NCBI GenBank assembly: GCA_003524145.1
Contig: DODZ01000023.1
Location: 1-33,839 of the forward strand
Length of the DNA: 33,839 nucleotides
Source: Candidatus Apopatosoma intestinale
GTDB taxonomy: Bacteria > Bacillota > Clostridia > Oscillospirales > CAG-272
Direction of reading: 5' to 3'
Part shown: positions 1 to 8,964 of the stretch, in pieces
How positions within the stretch are numbered: position 1 is the first letter of the stretch
Layout: the number at the start of each line of letters is the position of its first letter
The notes under the pieces: model-generated
The model's input: only the letters and a program-made list of their open reading frames with translations
Told to the model about the DNA's origin: nothing
The model's database searches: none
Position numbers and translations under genes: made by a program

Positions 1-26
1 GCTTTGCCGGTGGTTATGACTTTTTT
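1..26. repeat. Partial dispersed hairpin repeat, cut by window edge
   Basis: The first 20 bases are the reverse complement of 28034-28053, which is half of the long hairpin found after the recombinase gene. Here the arm lies directly after the stop codon of the esterase gene, separated by a run of A/T. On the minus strand it would form the terminator hairpin of the nine-gene operon, but the other arm lies outside the window. The loop is in the opposite orientation to the 28 kb copy. Confidence 0.6.
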
Positions 27-1201
27 CAGAAATCAACCGTAAATTCCTCTGCCTCGGGTGATTCATAGATGTGCTCCTTACACTGGACGAGTGTAAGGTT
101 TTTTTCTTTTGCGCCGAGCGCATTGTACATGGCGCATACACCTGCGGGCGGCGTCGTATAATCGCCCAGCCCCGCCCGTATGACGGTTTTCATTTTAATG
201 TACGGTGCACGGAGAGTGAGATCAAAAAATCTTATCGCTCCGCCGAATTCACCCCAGCCGCAAAGCCTGCCGATGCTTGCCGCGTTTATATCGCAGAGCC
301 ACGGTACGAAAATGTCAAGCAGATTTACCTCGGGCACAAGATAAGCCGCGTGCATCGCCTGCACAGCGCCCTGACTTCCGCCGCGGGAAATGAGATTTTT
401 CCCATCCCACTCGGGCAGGGTCATAAGATAACGCAGAGCCTGCGCGGCGCGTATCATCATGTATTTGAAATAACAGGTGTGCGGATTTTTATTCTGCTCA
501 CGGTCAAAGCCGTAGCCGCGAAGCCTGCCGTCGGCAAGCTCCGCATAATATTCATCGGGCATGGCATTCGGTATGCCGTGCGCATTCACGCAGAAAATTA
601 CCTCGTCATCCGAGAAATTGAACCATGCGCTCTTCACGCCGTAGCCCTGAAAAACAGCGCGGCAGGCGTGCTTTTTTCCGTCACGCGGGACAGTCAGTAT
701 TCCCGAAACGGGGATTCCTCCCGCGCAGGCAAGACGCATATCATATATATCGTGATTCGGATGCTCGGGGTCGTCCGTGAGTTTTCGCTTTTCTATTTCC
801 TGCGGCGGCACTGCATGGAGCTCCGTTCGGCAGCTCTGCCAGAAATCATCGTAGCCGCAGGGCTTTTCCGTTACGCCTGCTATCTTCTCCGGCTCATATC
901 CCGCGCCGCCGTAGAGCTCGTCACATTCCGGCAGCTTCTCGCCGTCATTGCCGCAAGCCCACGCGCGGACATAGATAAATCCCGGGCGCTCAAGCTTTGC
1001 TCTCAGCGTGATGTGTCCGCTCTCGCCGCTTTCCTCGCCCGCGCTTTCGTAGCCGAAATCGGCTTTTATCTCCCATTTCAGCGAGTGGCACGAGGCGGGT
1101 TTGCCGTCCTCGCGAAGATAAATGTCAAAGGTCGCTTCCTCGCCGGAGCGGTAGCTGTAAGGTGCTTTGTCGGTTTTCATGTAAAAATATTTCTGTGCCA
1201 C
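26..1201 (-). CDS. Acetylxylan esterase / cephalosporin-C deacetylase family (CE7)
   Basis: Serine hydrolase of 391 residues that probably removes acetyl groups from xylo-oligosaccharides or similar acetylated sugars; CE7 enzymes are normally cytoplasmic and no signal peptide is seen here. The alpha/beta-hydrolase core fills the C-terminal two thirds. The nucleophile is S276 in RGGSQGA, the acid is D347 in GLGDYTTPP and the base is H377 in CKEHIYES, matching the CE7 triad. The N-terminal ~110 residues look like a beta-rich extension, also present in some clostridial members and making it longer than the usual ~320. The start is GTG, preceded by AAAGGA and lying 3 bp after the stop of the GH2 gene, so it is the last gene of the operon. 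Substrate is inferred from family only. Confidence 0.88.
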   Translation of the reverse strand: MAQKYFYMKTDKAPYSYRSGEEATFDIYLREDGKPASCHSLKWEIKADFGYESAGEESGESGHITLRAKLERPGFIYVRAWACGNDGEKLPECDELYGGAGYEPEKIAGVTEKPCGYDDFWQSCRTELHAVPPQEIEKRKLTDDPEHPNHDIYDMRLACAGGIPVSGILTVPRDGKKHACRAVFQGYGVKSAWFNFSDDEVIFCVNAHGIPNAMPDEYYAELADGRLRGYGFDREQNKNPHTCYFKYMMIRAAQALRYLMTLPEWDGKNLISRGGSQGAVQAMHAAYLVPEVNLLDIFVPWLCDINAASIGRLCGWGEFGGAIRFFDLTLRAPYIKMKTVIRAGLGDYTTPPAGVCAMYNALGAKEKNLTLVQCKEHIYESPEAEEFTVDF

Positions 1202-1204
1202 TGT

Positions 1205-2926
1205 TTATTCCTTTTCTATCGCGGCGGGCGCACGCATAGCCTCCGCCATTCTGTTCATCGTTGCCTCGTCAAATTTAGGCGTGCGGTCATAGTTATATAT
1301 GCCGTTCTGTTCCTGTTCCACATCGTAGAGTTGAGTATAACAAACTCCGCATATGCGCGGATTTGCCGCCATAATCTCCGCCATGGTGCAATATCTTTCG
1401 AGATATTCTTCGAGCGTTTTCGGCGCGTCGCCATAGCCCCAGCCGCTCTCGTCATTTGTCCAGCGGATGCCGCCGTATTCGCTTATCATATACGGCTCGC
1501 CGCGATACTGCTGCCTGCCCGGACGGTTTTCAAATACCTCTTTTTCAAAGCTGTCATATCTTCTGTGCAGTGCCGCTATATCCTGCTGATAGTCGTGTAT
1601 ATCATAGATGTCTGTCACCACATGGTAGTTTCCGCTTGTATCTATGCAGGGGCGCGTCGGGTCGAGGTGCTTTGTCGCCGTGTAGACATCGCGAAGGAGC
1701 GCGTCGTTCTGATGCCTGCCGTCGTGCGCGTCCCATGTCTCGTTGAAAGGGCACCAGCCGATAAGCGCAGGGTGATTATAATCGCGCTCCACAGCCTCCG
1801 TCCATTCGGGGAGGAAATAACCGAGCATCCCCTCGGCTGTATGGTCGAAGCCCCAGTTTGCGTATTCGCCCCAGACGAGGAAGCCTGCCTTATCCGCCTC
1901 ATAAAGGAAGCGGCGCTCGAAAACGCGCTGATGAAGCCTTGCACCGTTGAAACCGAGACGTCGTGCGCGTTCTATATCGCGCAGAAAATCACCGTCATCC
2001 TCGGCGGTGTAGATGCCGGCACCGTAATATCCTTGGTCAAGCACGAGCCGCTGATAAACCCGCTTGCCGTTTATGCGCAGGCAGGCGCCGTCCATCTCGA
2101 TTTTTCTCATGCCGAAATAGCTTTTTACCCAGTCGCATCCGCTCTCGGATGAGACGGTCACGGCAAGGTCATAGAGCGTGGGCTTCTCGGGGCTCCAGAG
2201 TGAAAGCTCGGAGAGCCCTATGCTTGCCGTTATATTGTCGCCGATGGTGCTCGCCTCTGCCGCGCCGACGCTTCTGCCGCAGAGAAAAGCTTCAAAGCGT
2301 ACGCGTTTCTCCCCTTTTCCCGAGAGAAACGCATGGATATTCAGTCTCGCGCCGTCGATATCGGGAGTGAGCCGCATGCCGCGAAGATATACCTCGGGAA
2401 CCTCCTCGAGCCATACCGGAGCATAAATTCCGGTGCATCGCGTATACATGCAGCCGTAGGAAGCATATTTTTCGCTCTGCTTGCCGCTCGGCTGTGTCCT
2501 GTCTCTGGGGTCACCCTCGCAAATGACGGTGATATCATTTTCTCCCGCAAGCGCGGCATCGGTTATATCAAAGGAAAACGGTGTATATCCGCCGACATGC
2601 ATGCCGACGCTCCTGCCGTTTACAAAAACCTCGGTTCTGTAATATGCCGCCTCGAAATTAAGCAGTATTCTCCTGCCGCGCTCGGGCGAAAGCATCAGCT
2701 TTTTCTTATAGACGCAGGCGTTCATAAAGTCGCGGTGCCCTATGCCCGAAAGCTCGCTCTCGGGGCAGAAAGGCACATTTATTTTCTTTTCAAGATGTGC
2801 CGCCTCGGGCACACCGCGCTCGCGCGCACTTTTTCCGAAATCAAAATCAAATTCCCACTCGCCGCAGAGATTCTGCCAGCTTTCGCGGACAAGCTCGGGG
2901 CGCGGATAGAGTTTTCTCTCTCCCAT
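1205..2926 (-). CDS. Glycoside hydrolase family 2 protein
   Basis: Retaining exo-glycosidase of the GH2 type (beta-galactosidase, beta-glucuronidase or beta-mannosidase group), 573 residues from the chosen ATG. It has an N-terminal sugar-binding jelly-roll (about 20-175), an Ig-like domain (about 180-275) and a TIM barrel. The acid/base is E396 in FNET and the nucleophile is E483 in MISEYGG. No signal peptide is seen, so it is likely cytoplasmic and acts on imported oligosaccharides. An in-frame GTG three codons upstream is part of the Shine-Dalgarno GAGGTG, so the ATG at 2926 is the better start. It is shorter than E. coli LacZ because it lacks domains 4 and 5. Pairing with an adjacent CE7 esterase suggests joint trimming of an acetylated glycan. 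The exact sugar cannot be read from sequence. Confidence 0.88.
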   Translation of the reverse strand: MGERKLYPRPELVRESWQNLCGEWEFDFDFGKSARERGVPEAAHLEKKINVPFCPESELSGIGHRDFMNACVYKKKLMLSPERGRRILLNFEAAYYRTEVFVNGRSVGMHVGGYTPFSFDITDAALAGENDITVICEGDPRDRTQPSGKQSEKYASYGCMYTRCTGIYAPVWLEEVPEVYLRGMRLTPDIDGARLNIHAFLSGKGEKRVRFEAFLCGRSVGAAEASTIGDNITASIGLSELSLWSPEKPTLYDLAVTVSSESGCDWVKSYFGMRKIEMDGACLRINGKRVYQRLVLDQGYYGAGIYTAEDDGDFLRDIERARRLGFNGARLHQRVFERRFLYEADKAGFLVWGEYANWGFDHTAEGMLGYFLPEWTEAVERDYNHPALIGWCPFNETWDAHDGRHQNDALLRDVYTATKHLDPTRPCIDTSGNYHVVTDIYDIHDYQQDIAALHRRYDSFEKEVFENRPGRQQYRGEPYMISEYGGIRWTNDESGWGYGDAPKTLEEYLERYCTMAEIMAANPRICGVCYTQLYDVEQEQNGIYNYDRTPKFDEATMNRMAEAMRAPAAIEKE

Positions 2927-2946
2927 TTTGTTCACCTCAGCGAAAA

Positions 2947-3729
2947 TCAGGTTTTGCTCATCCTCATAACGAGGCTGTGCGGCAATATCTTTGCAAGAAA
3001 GCGATAAAATTTGAAGAATGCTCGCGGCGTATAGACATTTCTGCCCGCGCTTGCCGCTTTCAGCGCGCCTGCAGCTACCTTGTCCGGGTCACAATACGGC
3101 AATGTCTCAAAGGTTTTCGATTTTCCCCCGCTTATGCCCGCCACATCGAGAAATTCCGTTGCCATCGGTCCCGGGCAGACGGCGCAGACATTGATTCCCG
3201 TGCCGCGAAGCTCAAAGCGAAGCGACTTTGTGAAGCTGAGCACATAAGCTTTTGTCGAGCAGTAGACCGTCATTCTCGGGTTCGGCGCAAAGGAAGCTAT
3301 CGAGCAGGTATTGAGTATAAAGGAGCTGACCTTTTCTCCGCCGGTGCGCCTTTTCATATAGGGGAGGCAGAGCGTGGTAACTGCGGTAAGCGCACGGCAG
3401 TTGAGATCCACCATGCCCGCCTGATCGGGATAGGTCATATCAATCATATTGCCGAGCTTGCCGAAGCCCGCATTATTGAGAAGTGCAAATATCTCGGGCT
3501 TCTTTTCCGCGAGCATGGCGGAAAGCGTCTCGTAGCTTGAGTAGTCCGTCAGATCCAGCGCAACGGGAACTATCTTTGCCGCGCCGGTGCATTTTGCCGC
3601 AAGTGCCTCAAGGCGTTCCTTTCTGCGGGCTATAATCCATATTTCATCAAGGGAAAAACGCTTTTCTGTCTCATATAGGAGCTTCTCTCCGAGTCCCGAA
3701 GAGGCGCCTGTGATTATCGCTATCTTCAT
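2947..3729 (-). CDS. Short-chain dehydrogenase/reductase (SDR)
   Basis: Classical SDR of 260 residues with a single Rossmann domain. Visible motifs are the NAD(P)-binding TGASSGLG (7-14), NNAG (85-88), catalytic N110, S143, and Y156-x3-K160 (YCSTK). The R35-R36 pair after the second beta strand (IIARRKER) suggests preference for NADP(H). The C-terminal end is hydrophobic and basic (FFKFYRFLAKILP), as in SDRs that touch membranes or lipids. Its start overlaps the stop of the PAP2 gene by 4 bp (ATGA), which implies translational coupling. Substrate unknown; a lipid or polyol alcohol would fit the neighbours, but that is inference. Confidence 0.87.
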   Translation of the reverse strand: MKIAIITGASSGLGEKLLYETEKRFSLDEIWIIARRKERLEALAAKCTGAAKIVPVALDLTDYSSYETLSAMLAEKKPEIFALLNNAGFGKLGNMIDMTYPDQAGMVDLNCRALTAVTTLCLPYMKRRTGGEKVSSFILNTCSIASFAPNPRMTVYCSTKAYVLSFTKSLRFELRGTGINVCAVCPGPMATEFLDVAGISGGKSKTFETLPYCDPDKVAAGALKAASAGRNVYTPRAFFKFYRFLAKILPHSLVMRMSKT

Positions 3730-4415
3730 ATACCTACCTCGCTTATGTTATTTTTCACCGTGAGCTGCTTTTCCCTGTGCTTTTTCTGCGCACGCTTTAT
3801 CACGACATAGACAAGCACATAAAGCACTGCGGCAACGGCAAATCCGGCATAGACATCAAGCATGGAATGCTGCTTTATGAAAACGGTGGAAGCTGTTATC
3901 AGTAAAGCAAGCACAAGCCCCGATATATTGAGCCATACTTTTTTTCCGAGCCTGCTGTCGCAAAGACCGAAATAGGCGGCAAAGGCACCGACTACATGGA
4001 GACTCGGTAGAACATTCGTATTTGTATCTATCTTATACATGGCGCCTACCATGCGCGTGAAAATATTGTCATGTGCAAAGCTCTCGGGGCGCAGATTCTG
4101 CCCATTCGGGAAGAGTGCCATGAAAACGACGCTTGCCGAGAAGCCTATGGCAATAAACCACATATATCTGCGGAATTTGTCCCCATCCTCAAAAATAAGC
4201 CATATGCCGACAGCACCCATGAAAGGATACCAGAGATAATAAAAGATTACAAAATATTCGCAAAAAGGTATCACATCGTCAAGCGGAGTATACGATACCC
4301 AATAATCGGCATCCCAGCCTATGTAATGTTCGAGCATGAAAAACGCGATAAGGTATATCGGCAGATAGAGCGCCCAGAGAGCGTGCCTGTATTTTTTGAA
4401 TATTTCCTTTTTCAT
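3726..4415 (-). CDS. PAP2-superfamily membrane phosphatase
   Basis: Integral membrane protein of 229 residues with about six hydrophobic segments. The phosphatase signature is visible: RP at 109-110 (NLRPE), PSLH at 137-140 and H183 with D187 in KQHSMLDVY. These match the three PAP2 motifs, though the first lacks a clear KxxxxxxRP spacing. Members hydrolyse lipid phosphates such as undecaprenyl diphosphate or phosphatidic acid, or act in inositol-phosphate transfer, on the outer face of the membrane. The start at 4415 is set by GGAGGA five bases upstream; a longer frame begins inside the preceding gene. It is coupled to the SDR by a 4-bp overlap. Substrate not resolved. Confidence 0.8.
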   Translation of the reverse strand: MKKEIFKKYRHALWALYLPIYLIAFFMLEHYIGWDADYWVSYTPLDDVIPFCEYFVIFYYLWYPFMGAVGIWLIFEDGDKFRRYMWFIAIGFSASVVFMALFPNGQNLRPESFAHDNIFTRMVGAMYKIDTNTNVLPSLHVVGAFAAYFGLCDSRLGKKVWLNISGLVLALLITASTVFIKQHSMLDVYAGFAVAAVLYVLVYVVIKRAQKKHREKQLTVKNNISEVGI

Positions 4416-4428
4416 TTTCGTCCTCCGC

Positions 4429-5004
4429 TTATCTTGTGACATTCGAGAGAACGACATTTTTTGAGCTGTAATATTTCATTGCATTCAGAAGTACACCCGA
4501 TACATTGAAATATACCTTTGTGTCTCCGTATGCGGCAAAATAGAGATTTTCGGAATTCATGCAGGAGGAGCAGTCAAGCACCTGCGCGAAAACTCCGTTT
4601 TCCTTTTCTCCGTATTCGCCGCCTGCGGGAGCTATTATATCGGCATCGGATATGCGGCGGCGGAAAACTTCCTTTGCCTTGCCGTAGCCGTTTACGCGGT
4701 AAATATAAAGCTCACCCTTGCAGGTAACGTATGTATATTCGATATTCGTATATTTCCATGTGAAAAAACAGAGTATCCACAGGAAAAGCGGGAGCGCCGC
4801 GATGACGGGCGGCATCTTCGCCAGAACGAGAAACACGGTGCAGAAAGCCGCCGCAAAAGCGATATAAAGGAGCACGAGAAGCAGTTTCTTTCTCTTGAGC
4901 GTCTTGTCATGCAGACGCTTTACAGTATATTCCGAGTATCCGGTGCCCTCGTTTTCAGCATTGAAGGGGATACTTCTCTTCTGGATTTTGTCTTTCCTTG
5001 CCAT
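4429..5004 (-). CDS. Two-helix membrane protein of unknown function
   Basis: Protein of 191 residues. A polar, basic N-terminus of ~40 residues (ends KRKK) is followed by two hydrophobic helices at about 41-61 and 64-83, then a soluble beta-rich domain of ~105 residues containing four Cys (two close together in CSSC). The topology suggests a helical hairpin holding a cytoplasmic domain, in the manner of small bacterial PH-like or YcxB-like proteins, but I do not recognise a named family. The start is placed at the ATG at 5004 with GAAAGGA upstream; an in-frame extension would run into the preceding gene. Function unknown. Confidence 0.72.
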   Translation of the reverse strand: MARKDKIQKRSIPFNAENEGTGYSEYTVKRLHDKTLKRKKLLLVLLYIAFAAAFCTVFLVLAKMPPVIAALPLFLWILCFFTWKYTNIEYTYVTCKGELYIYRVNGYGKAKEVFRRRISDADIIAPAGGEYGEKENGVFAQVLDCSSCMNSENLYFAAYGDTKVYFNVSGVLLNAMKYYSSKNVVLSNVTR

Positions 5005-5020
5005 CTTCGTATTTCCTTTC

Positions 5021-5377
5021 TCAGTCGATGTTTGAAGTAGCAATGATATCGGTTTCGCCGAGGATATCTTTTATCACTATGTCTCCTATCTTCACAGGGG
5101 CGCTTATCGTCGCCGCACGGATGATATCCATCGCTTCAAACATTTTTGATTTTGTTATGGGAGCGGCACTCTTGACGGAAACAAAAGCGTCCTCTCTGTT
5201 ATCCACCTTGACTATGGAGGTGACAACTCTCTTCGGAGCCGTCATTTCCGTTATACCGTAGGTCTCGCCGCGCTTGCAGGTATTTCCCGTGACGGTTATC
5301 GTGCCGTCGTCCGCCTGCGTGACGGTAAGCGAACAGCCCATCGGGCAGTTTATGCAAATCATTTCTCTTGTTTTCAT
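5021..5377 (-). CDS. DUF1667 domain protein (cysteine-rich redox partner)
   Basis: Small protein of 118 residues starting with a cysteine cluster, C8-x2-C11-x3-C15 (ICINCPMGC), plus C34 in GNTCKRG. This matches the DUF1667 family, which in Firmicutes lies beside a GlpA-like dehydrogenase and an FAD/NAD oxidoreductase, exactly as here. The four cysteines could bind an Fe-S cluster or zinc, so it may be the third, electron-carrying subunit in place of GlpC; that role is inference. The start is 13 bp after the stop of the FAD oxidoreductase, with GGCGGGTGAT upstream. The rest is a compact alpha/beta domain with no membrane segment. Confidence 0.85.
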   Translation of the reverse strand: MKTREMICINCPMGCSLTVTQADDGTITVTGNTCKRGETYGITEMTAPKRVVTSIVKVDNREDAFVSVKSAAPITKSKMFEAMDIIRAATISAPVKIGDIVIKDILGETDIIATSNID

Positions 5378-5390
5378 TTTATCACCCGCC

Positions 5391-6653
5391 TCAGCCCTCA
5401 AGTCCTATCGTTATGGTATCTGCGGACTTGTCTATCATTTCTCTCTTCAGAATAACAAATTCCATCTCGCCCGGGGCAAATTTGCGTCCCTTGCGCGTAT
5501 AGAGCGGCTCGCCCTCGCCCGAGCGGACGACTATGCTTTTATCCTTGAAAATATCGGAAACGCGGAAGTATACCTTCACATTGTCCGTATCGGCATATAC
5601 ATCTATCGCTTGCGGAACCGTATAGCGAACGCCCGTTGCCGTCTTGACGGCTATTCTGCGCTCCGGTGCGGCGTCATATTTGCCCATGGCAAATTCAGCC
5701 GCGGCATTTCCCGCTATCTCGGCTTCCTCGGAAACATAGTCCACAAGGTCATGAACATGGAGCACGTTTCCGCAGGAGAAAATACCTCTCTCCGCCGTCT
5801 CTCTGTTCTGATTCACGGTAGCACCGCCCGTTATCGGGTCGTCGGCAATGCCGGCATCGGTCGCAAGTCTGTTTTCGGGGATAAGTCCGCAGGAGAGCAG
5901 GAGCGTATCGCATTCGACATATTCACGTGTGGAATCTATCGGTCTGCGGTTTTCGTCTACCTTCGCTATCGTCACGCCCTCGATTCTGTCACCACCGTGA
6001 ATTTCTGCAACGGTATGGCTCAGGCGGAGCGGAATATTGAAGTCATTGAGGCACTGAACTATATTTCTGTTCAGACCGCCGGAATAAGGCATCAGCTCGC
6101 ATACCATCTTTACATTCGCGCCCTCGAGCGTCATTCGGCGCGCCATGATAAGACCGATATCGCCGCTGCCGAGGATAACGACATTCTTGCCGGGCATTTT
6201 TCCCTTGAAGCGGATAAACTTCTGCGCCGTGCCTGCCGTATATATTCCTGCGGGACGTGTACCGGGAATACTGAGCGCACCGCGGCTTCTCTCGCGGCAA
6301 CCCATCGCCATGACTACAGCCTTTGTCTCGAGGATGCTCATACCTGTCTGCGAGCTCATCACGGTCACTGCATGGCCGCCCTCGCAGCGGTCGATGGCAA
6401 GCACGGAAGCGTTTGTGATATAGGGGATTTCGCGCTCCTTCACCATATCAATATAGAGCTGTGCATACTCGGGTCCAGTCAGCTCGCGTCCGAACTTGTG
6501 CAGACCGAAGCCGTTATGTATGCACTGGCGGAGAATGCCGCCGAGCTGCGGTTCTCTTTCCACTATGAGCATATTGCGTATGCCCTTTTCATATGCGGCA
6601 ACAGCCGCGCTCATTCCCGCGGGTCCGCCGCCGATTATAACAATATCATACAT
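5391..6653 (-). CDS. NAD(P)/FAD-dependent oxidoreductase (two-dinucleotide-fold)
   Basis: Flavoprotein of 420 residues. The FAD-binding motif GGGPAG is at 8-13, the NAD-binding motif GSGDIG at 162-167 and the second FAD contact in GIFSCGNVLHVHDLVD. No CxxC redox disulfide is present, so it is not thioredoxin reductase. Proteins of this kind sit between a GlpA-like dehydrogenase and DUF1667 in Clostridia and are thought to pass electrons from glycerol-3-phosphate-type substrates to NAD+ or another carrier. It begins 6 bp after the stop of that dehydrogenase, so the two are probably co-translated and may form a complex. The acceptor is inferred, not visible. Confidence 0.87.
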   Translation of the reverse strand: MYDIVIIGGGPAGMSAAVAAYEKGIRNMLIVEREPQLGGILRQCIHNGFGLHKFGRELTGPEYAQLYIDMVKEREIPYITNASVLAIDRCEGGHAVTVMSSQTGMSILETKAVVMAMGCRERSRGALSIPGTRPAGIYTAGTAQKFIRFKGKMPGKNVVILGSGDIGLIMARRMTLEGANVKMVCELMPYSGGLNRNIVQCLNDFNIPLRLSHTVAEIHGGDRIEGVTIAKVDENRRPIDSTREYVECDTLLLSCGLIPENRLATDAGIADDPITGGATVNQNRETAERGIFSCGNVLHVHDLVDYVSEEAEIAGNAAAEFAMGKYDAAPERRIAVKTATGVRYTVPQAIDVYADTDNVKVYFRVSDIFKDKSIVVRSGEGEPLYTRKGRKFAPGEMEFVILKREMIDKSADTITIGLEG

Positions 6654-6659
6654 TTTCGT

Positions 6660-8090
6660 TTACCTTGCCTTTCCGAGAAGCATATATGACTTCCCGCCGA
6701 ATTTCGTTACCTGCTCCTCGGGTATGCCAAGCTCACGGGCAAGTATCTCTGTTATCACGGGTGCGCAGAAGCCGCCCTGACATCCGCCCATTCCCGCTCT
6801 CGTGCGGCGCTTTACAGCGTCCACGTTTCTTGCGGGAGGGTTCTTGCGGATTGCATCGAGCACCTCTCCCTCGGTTATCTTCTCGCAGAAGCATACCACA
6901 TGACCGAATTTCGGATCATGCTTTATTATCTCGTTCTTCTCTTCCGTGCTCATATGCGAGAAGCGGCGTGAGGAAATGCGCTCCGCCTTGAAGTCGTCCT
7001 TTTTTTCCATAGTCAGCCCCGCATTTTTCAGCATATCGCATACATAAAGCGCGATGGCAGGCGCGGAGGTAAGACCCGGAGATTCGATACCGACTGTATT
7101 TATCGCGTGGTTGCCCGATGAGGAATACTCTATGATGAAGTCTTCGCTTTCGGAGCAGGAAGCGCGCAGTCCCGAGAAAGATGTTATCACCTTTCTGAAA
7201 TTGAGCTTCGGAACGCTCTTGCAGGCGGTATTTCTTACCATGGCAAGACCTGCGGCACTTGTCGCGTGGTCTGCCTTTTCTGTCTTTTCGGAGGTCGGAC
7301 CTATCATCAGGTTGCCGTCTACCGTCGGCGTTACGAGGATGCCCTTGCCGAGCTTTGTCGGGACTTGGAATATAGTATGCGAAACCGTTTTTCCCTCTGT
7401 CTTGTCAAAGAGCAGATATTCTCCCTTCTTCGCAACGACAGTGTATTTGTCGCCGAGCATGGCGGCTATAGCGTCGCTGTAGAGCCCTGCCGCATTGACT
7501 ATGTAGCGCGCCTCGATGTGCTCGTCTCCGCTCGATACCTTATATCCCTCGCCGCTCTTCTCTATCGCGGTGACGGGGAAATCGCAGAGGAGCGTCGCGC
7601 CGTTATCCATAGCGTTGCCTATGGCGGCGATGGTCAGCTCATACGGGCAGACTATACCCGATGAGGTACAGCGCAGAGCGCATACCACACTATCGGAAAG
7701 ATTCTTTTCAAGCTTTCTCGCTTCGTCGCCCGAGATGACGGAAAGTCCCTCTATTCCGTTTGCGATGCCTCTTTCGTAAAGCTCCTGTACATGAGGCGCT
7801 TCCTCCTCCGAGAAAGCGAGCACGAGCGAGCCGTTATTCTTATACGGAACATCAAGCTCGCGGCAAAGCTCGCGGAACATGCCGACGCCCTCTGCATTCA
7901 GCTTTGCCTTCAGCGTGCCGGGGACAGGGTCAAAACCGCCGTGAACTATCGCGCTGTTCGCTCTTGTGGCGCCCATCGCGATATCGTCCTCCTTTTCGAG
8001 AATGCAGATGTTGAGCCTGTACTTTGCAAGCTCGCGGGCGATAAGACCGCCGACAACGCCGCCCCCTATAATCGCAACATCATAAATCAT
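6660..8090 (-). CDS. GlpA-like FAD-dependent dehydrogenase with C-terminal BFD-type Fe-S domain
   Basis: Flavoprotein of 476 residues resembling the catalytic subunit of anaerobic glycerol-3-phosphate dehydrogenase. The N-terminal FAD motif is IGGGVVGG (8-15) followed by E31, and a DAO-type fold runs to about residue 360. The C-terminal domain has C400-x-C402 and C437-x4-C442, the [2Fe-2S] layout of BFD-like domains. Likely reaction: oxidation of a sn-glycerol-3-phosphate-like substrate to the ketone, with electrons leaving through the neighbouring flavoprotein and DUF1667 protein. The start (ATG 8090) overlaps the stop of the HAD gene by 4 bp. 2-Hydroxyglutarate or another hydroxy acid is an alternative substrate for this fold, so the symbol is left blank. 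Confidence 0.87.
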   Translation of the reverse strand: MIYDVAIIGGGVVGGLIARELAKYRLNICILEKEDDIAMGATRANSAIVHGGFDPVPGTLKAKLNAEGVGMFRELCRELDVPYKNNGSLVLAFSEEEAPHVQELYERGIANGIEGLSVISGDEARKLEKNLSDSVVCALRCTSSGIVCPYELTIAAIGNAMDNGATLLCDFPVTAIEKSGEGYKVSSGDEHIEARYIVNAAGLYSDAIAAMLGDKYTVVAKKGEYLLFDKTEGKTVSHTIFQVPTKLGKGILVTPTVDGNLMIGPTSEKTEKADHATSAAGLAMVRNTACKSVPKLNFRKVITSFSGLRASCSESEDFIIEYSSSGNHAINTVGIESPGLTSAPAIALYVCDMLKNAGLTMEKKDDFKAERISSRRFSHMSTEEKNEIIKHDPKFGHVVCFCEKITEGEVLDAIRKNPPARNVDAVKRRTRAGMGGCQGGFCAPVITEILARELGIPEEQVTKFGGKSYMLLGKAR

Positions 8091-8911
8091 TTTGCTTCTC
8101 CACCTTTCAGTATATCCAGTATCACACCGCAATCGTCAAAAATCGCGTCGGATTTGATTTCATGAGCCTTTGCCTGCCCGAGCGTCGTTTCGCCGCTGAG
8201 CACAAGCAGAGTTTTTGTTCCGGCATTGACGCCGCTTGCGATATCCGTATATATACGGTCACCCACGACAAGCGTATTTTCCGCGCAGACGCGGCTGTCC
8301 AGCTTATTTATCCGCTCTATCGCAAAAAGCGGCATTTCGGGTCTCGGCTTGCCTATGTAATAGGGCTTTTTGCCCGTGGCATTCGTTATCATCGCGCATA
8401 CCGAGCCGCAGTCCGGCACATAGCCGTACTCTGTCGGGCAGACAAGATCGGGGTTTGCCGCGATGAACGGAATATCGCGCGTCAGCAGCTTTGACATTGC
8501 CTCAAGCTTGGCAAAGGTCAGCTCCGTATCAAAGCCCGTGACGACGGCTTCTATATCCTCGCTGTAGCTGTCATGGATATTTTCCACGCCGTTTTCGGCA
8601 AGCTCCGAAAGAAACGAGCGCGTTCCCGAAACGAAAAGCTTCTTTCCCGCGAGATTCTTTTTGAGATAATCGGCAGTCGCCTGCGATGAGGTGATGAAAT
8701 CGTCCTCCGCCGCCTCTATGCCGAGTCTCGCCAGCTTTTTCACATAGTCGGATACGCTTTTTGACGAATTATTCGTCATGAAAAGGTAGTGATTTCCCGT
8801 TTCGCGTATTGTTTTCAACAACTCCTTTGTGAAAGGGAAAAGATTATCTCCGAGGTAGATAGTCCCGTCCATATCAAAAAGGTACAGCCGTATCTTTTTC
8901 ACATCAAGCAT
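8087..8911 (-). CDS. HAD-IIA family sugar/polyol phosphatase (NagD/PGP-like)
   Basis: Cytoplasmic phosphatase of 274 residues. HAD motif I is DMDGT with D13 and D15, motif II is TNNSS at 46-50, motif III is K188 in IGKPRPEM, and motif IV is VVGDRIYTD with D218 and D223. The large cap between motifs II and III (about 80-180) is typical of class IIA enzymes such as NagD, AraL and glycerol-3-phosphate/phosphoglycolate phosphatases. It is the first gene after the promoter at 8965-8993 and its stop overlaps the GlpA-like gene start. The context favours a glycerol-phosphate or related phosphate ester as substrate, but this is inference. SD AAGGAG lies about 11 bp from the ATG. Confidence 0.88.
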   Translation of the reverse strand: MLDVKKIRLYLFDMDGTIYLGDNLFPFTKELLKTIRETGNHYLFMTNNSSKSVSDYVKKLARLGIEAAEDDFITSSQATADYLKKNLAGKKLFVSGTRSFLSELAENGVENIHDSYSEDIEAVVTGFDTELTFAKLEAMSKLLTRDIPFIAANPDLVCPTEYGYVPDCGSVCAMITNATGKKPYYIGKPRPEMPLFAIERINKLDSRVCAENTLVVGDRIYTDIASGVNAGTKTLLVLSGETTLGQAKAHEIKSDAIFDDCGVILDILKGGEAK

Positions 8912-8964
8912 TATTTTTTCATTCTCCTTGCCTTCTCGGCACCAAAATCCATTTCAACTTTTTC

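Noticed and set aside
71..2152. Long open frame of 693 codons on the plus strand
   Set aside because: It is antisense to the CE7 and GH2 genes, which have intact catalytic motifs; the plus-strand product has no family character and arises from codon bias.
5274..6689. 471-codon plus-strand frame
   Set aside because: Antisense to the FAD oxidoreductase; no RBS and no recognisable domain.
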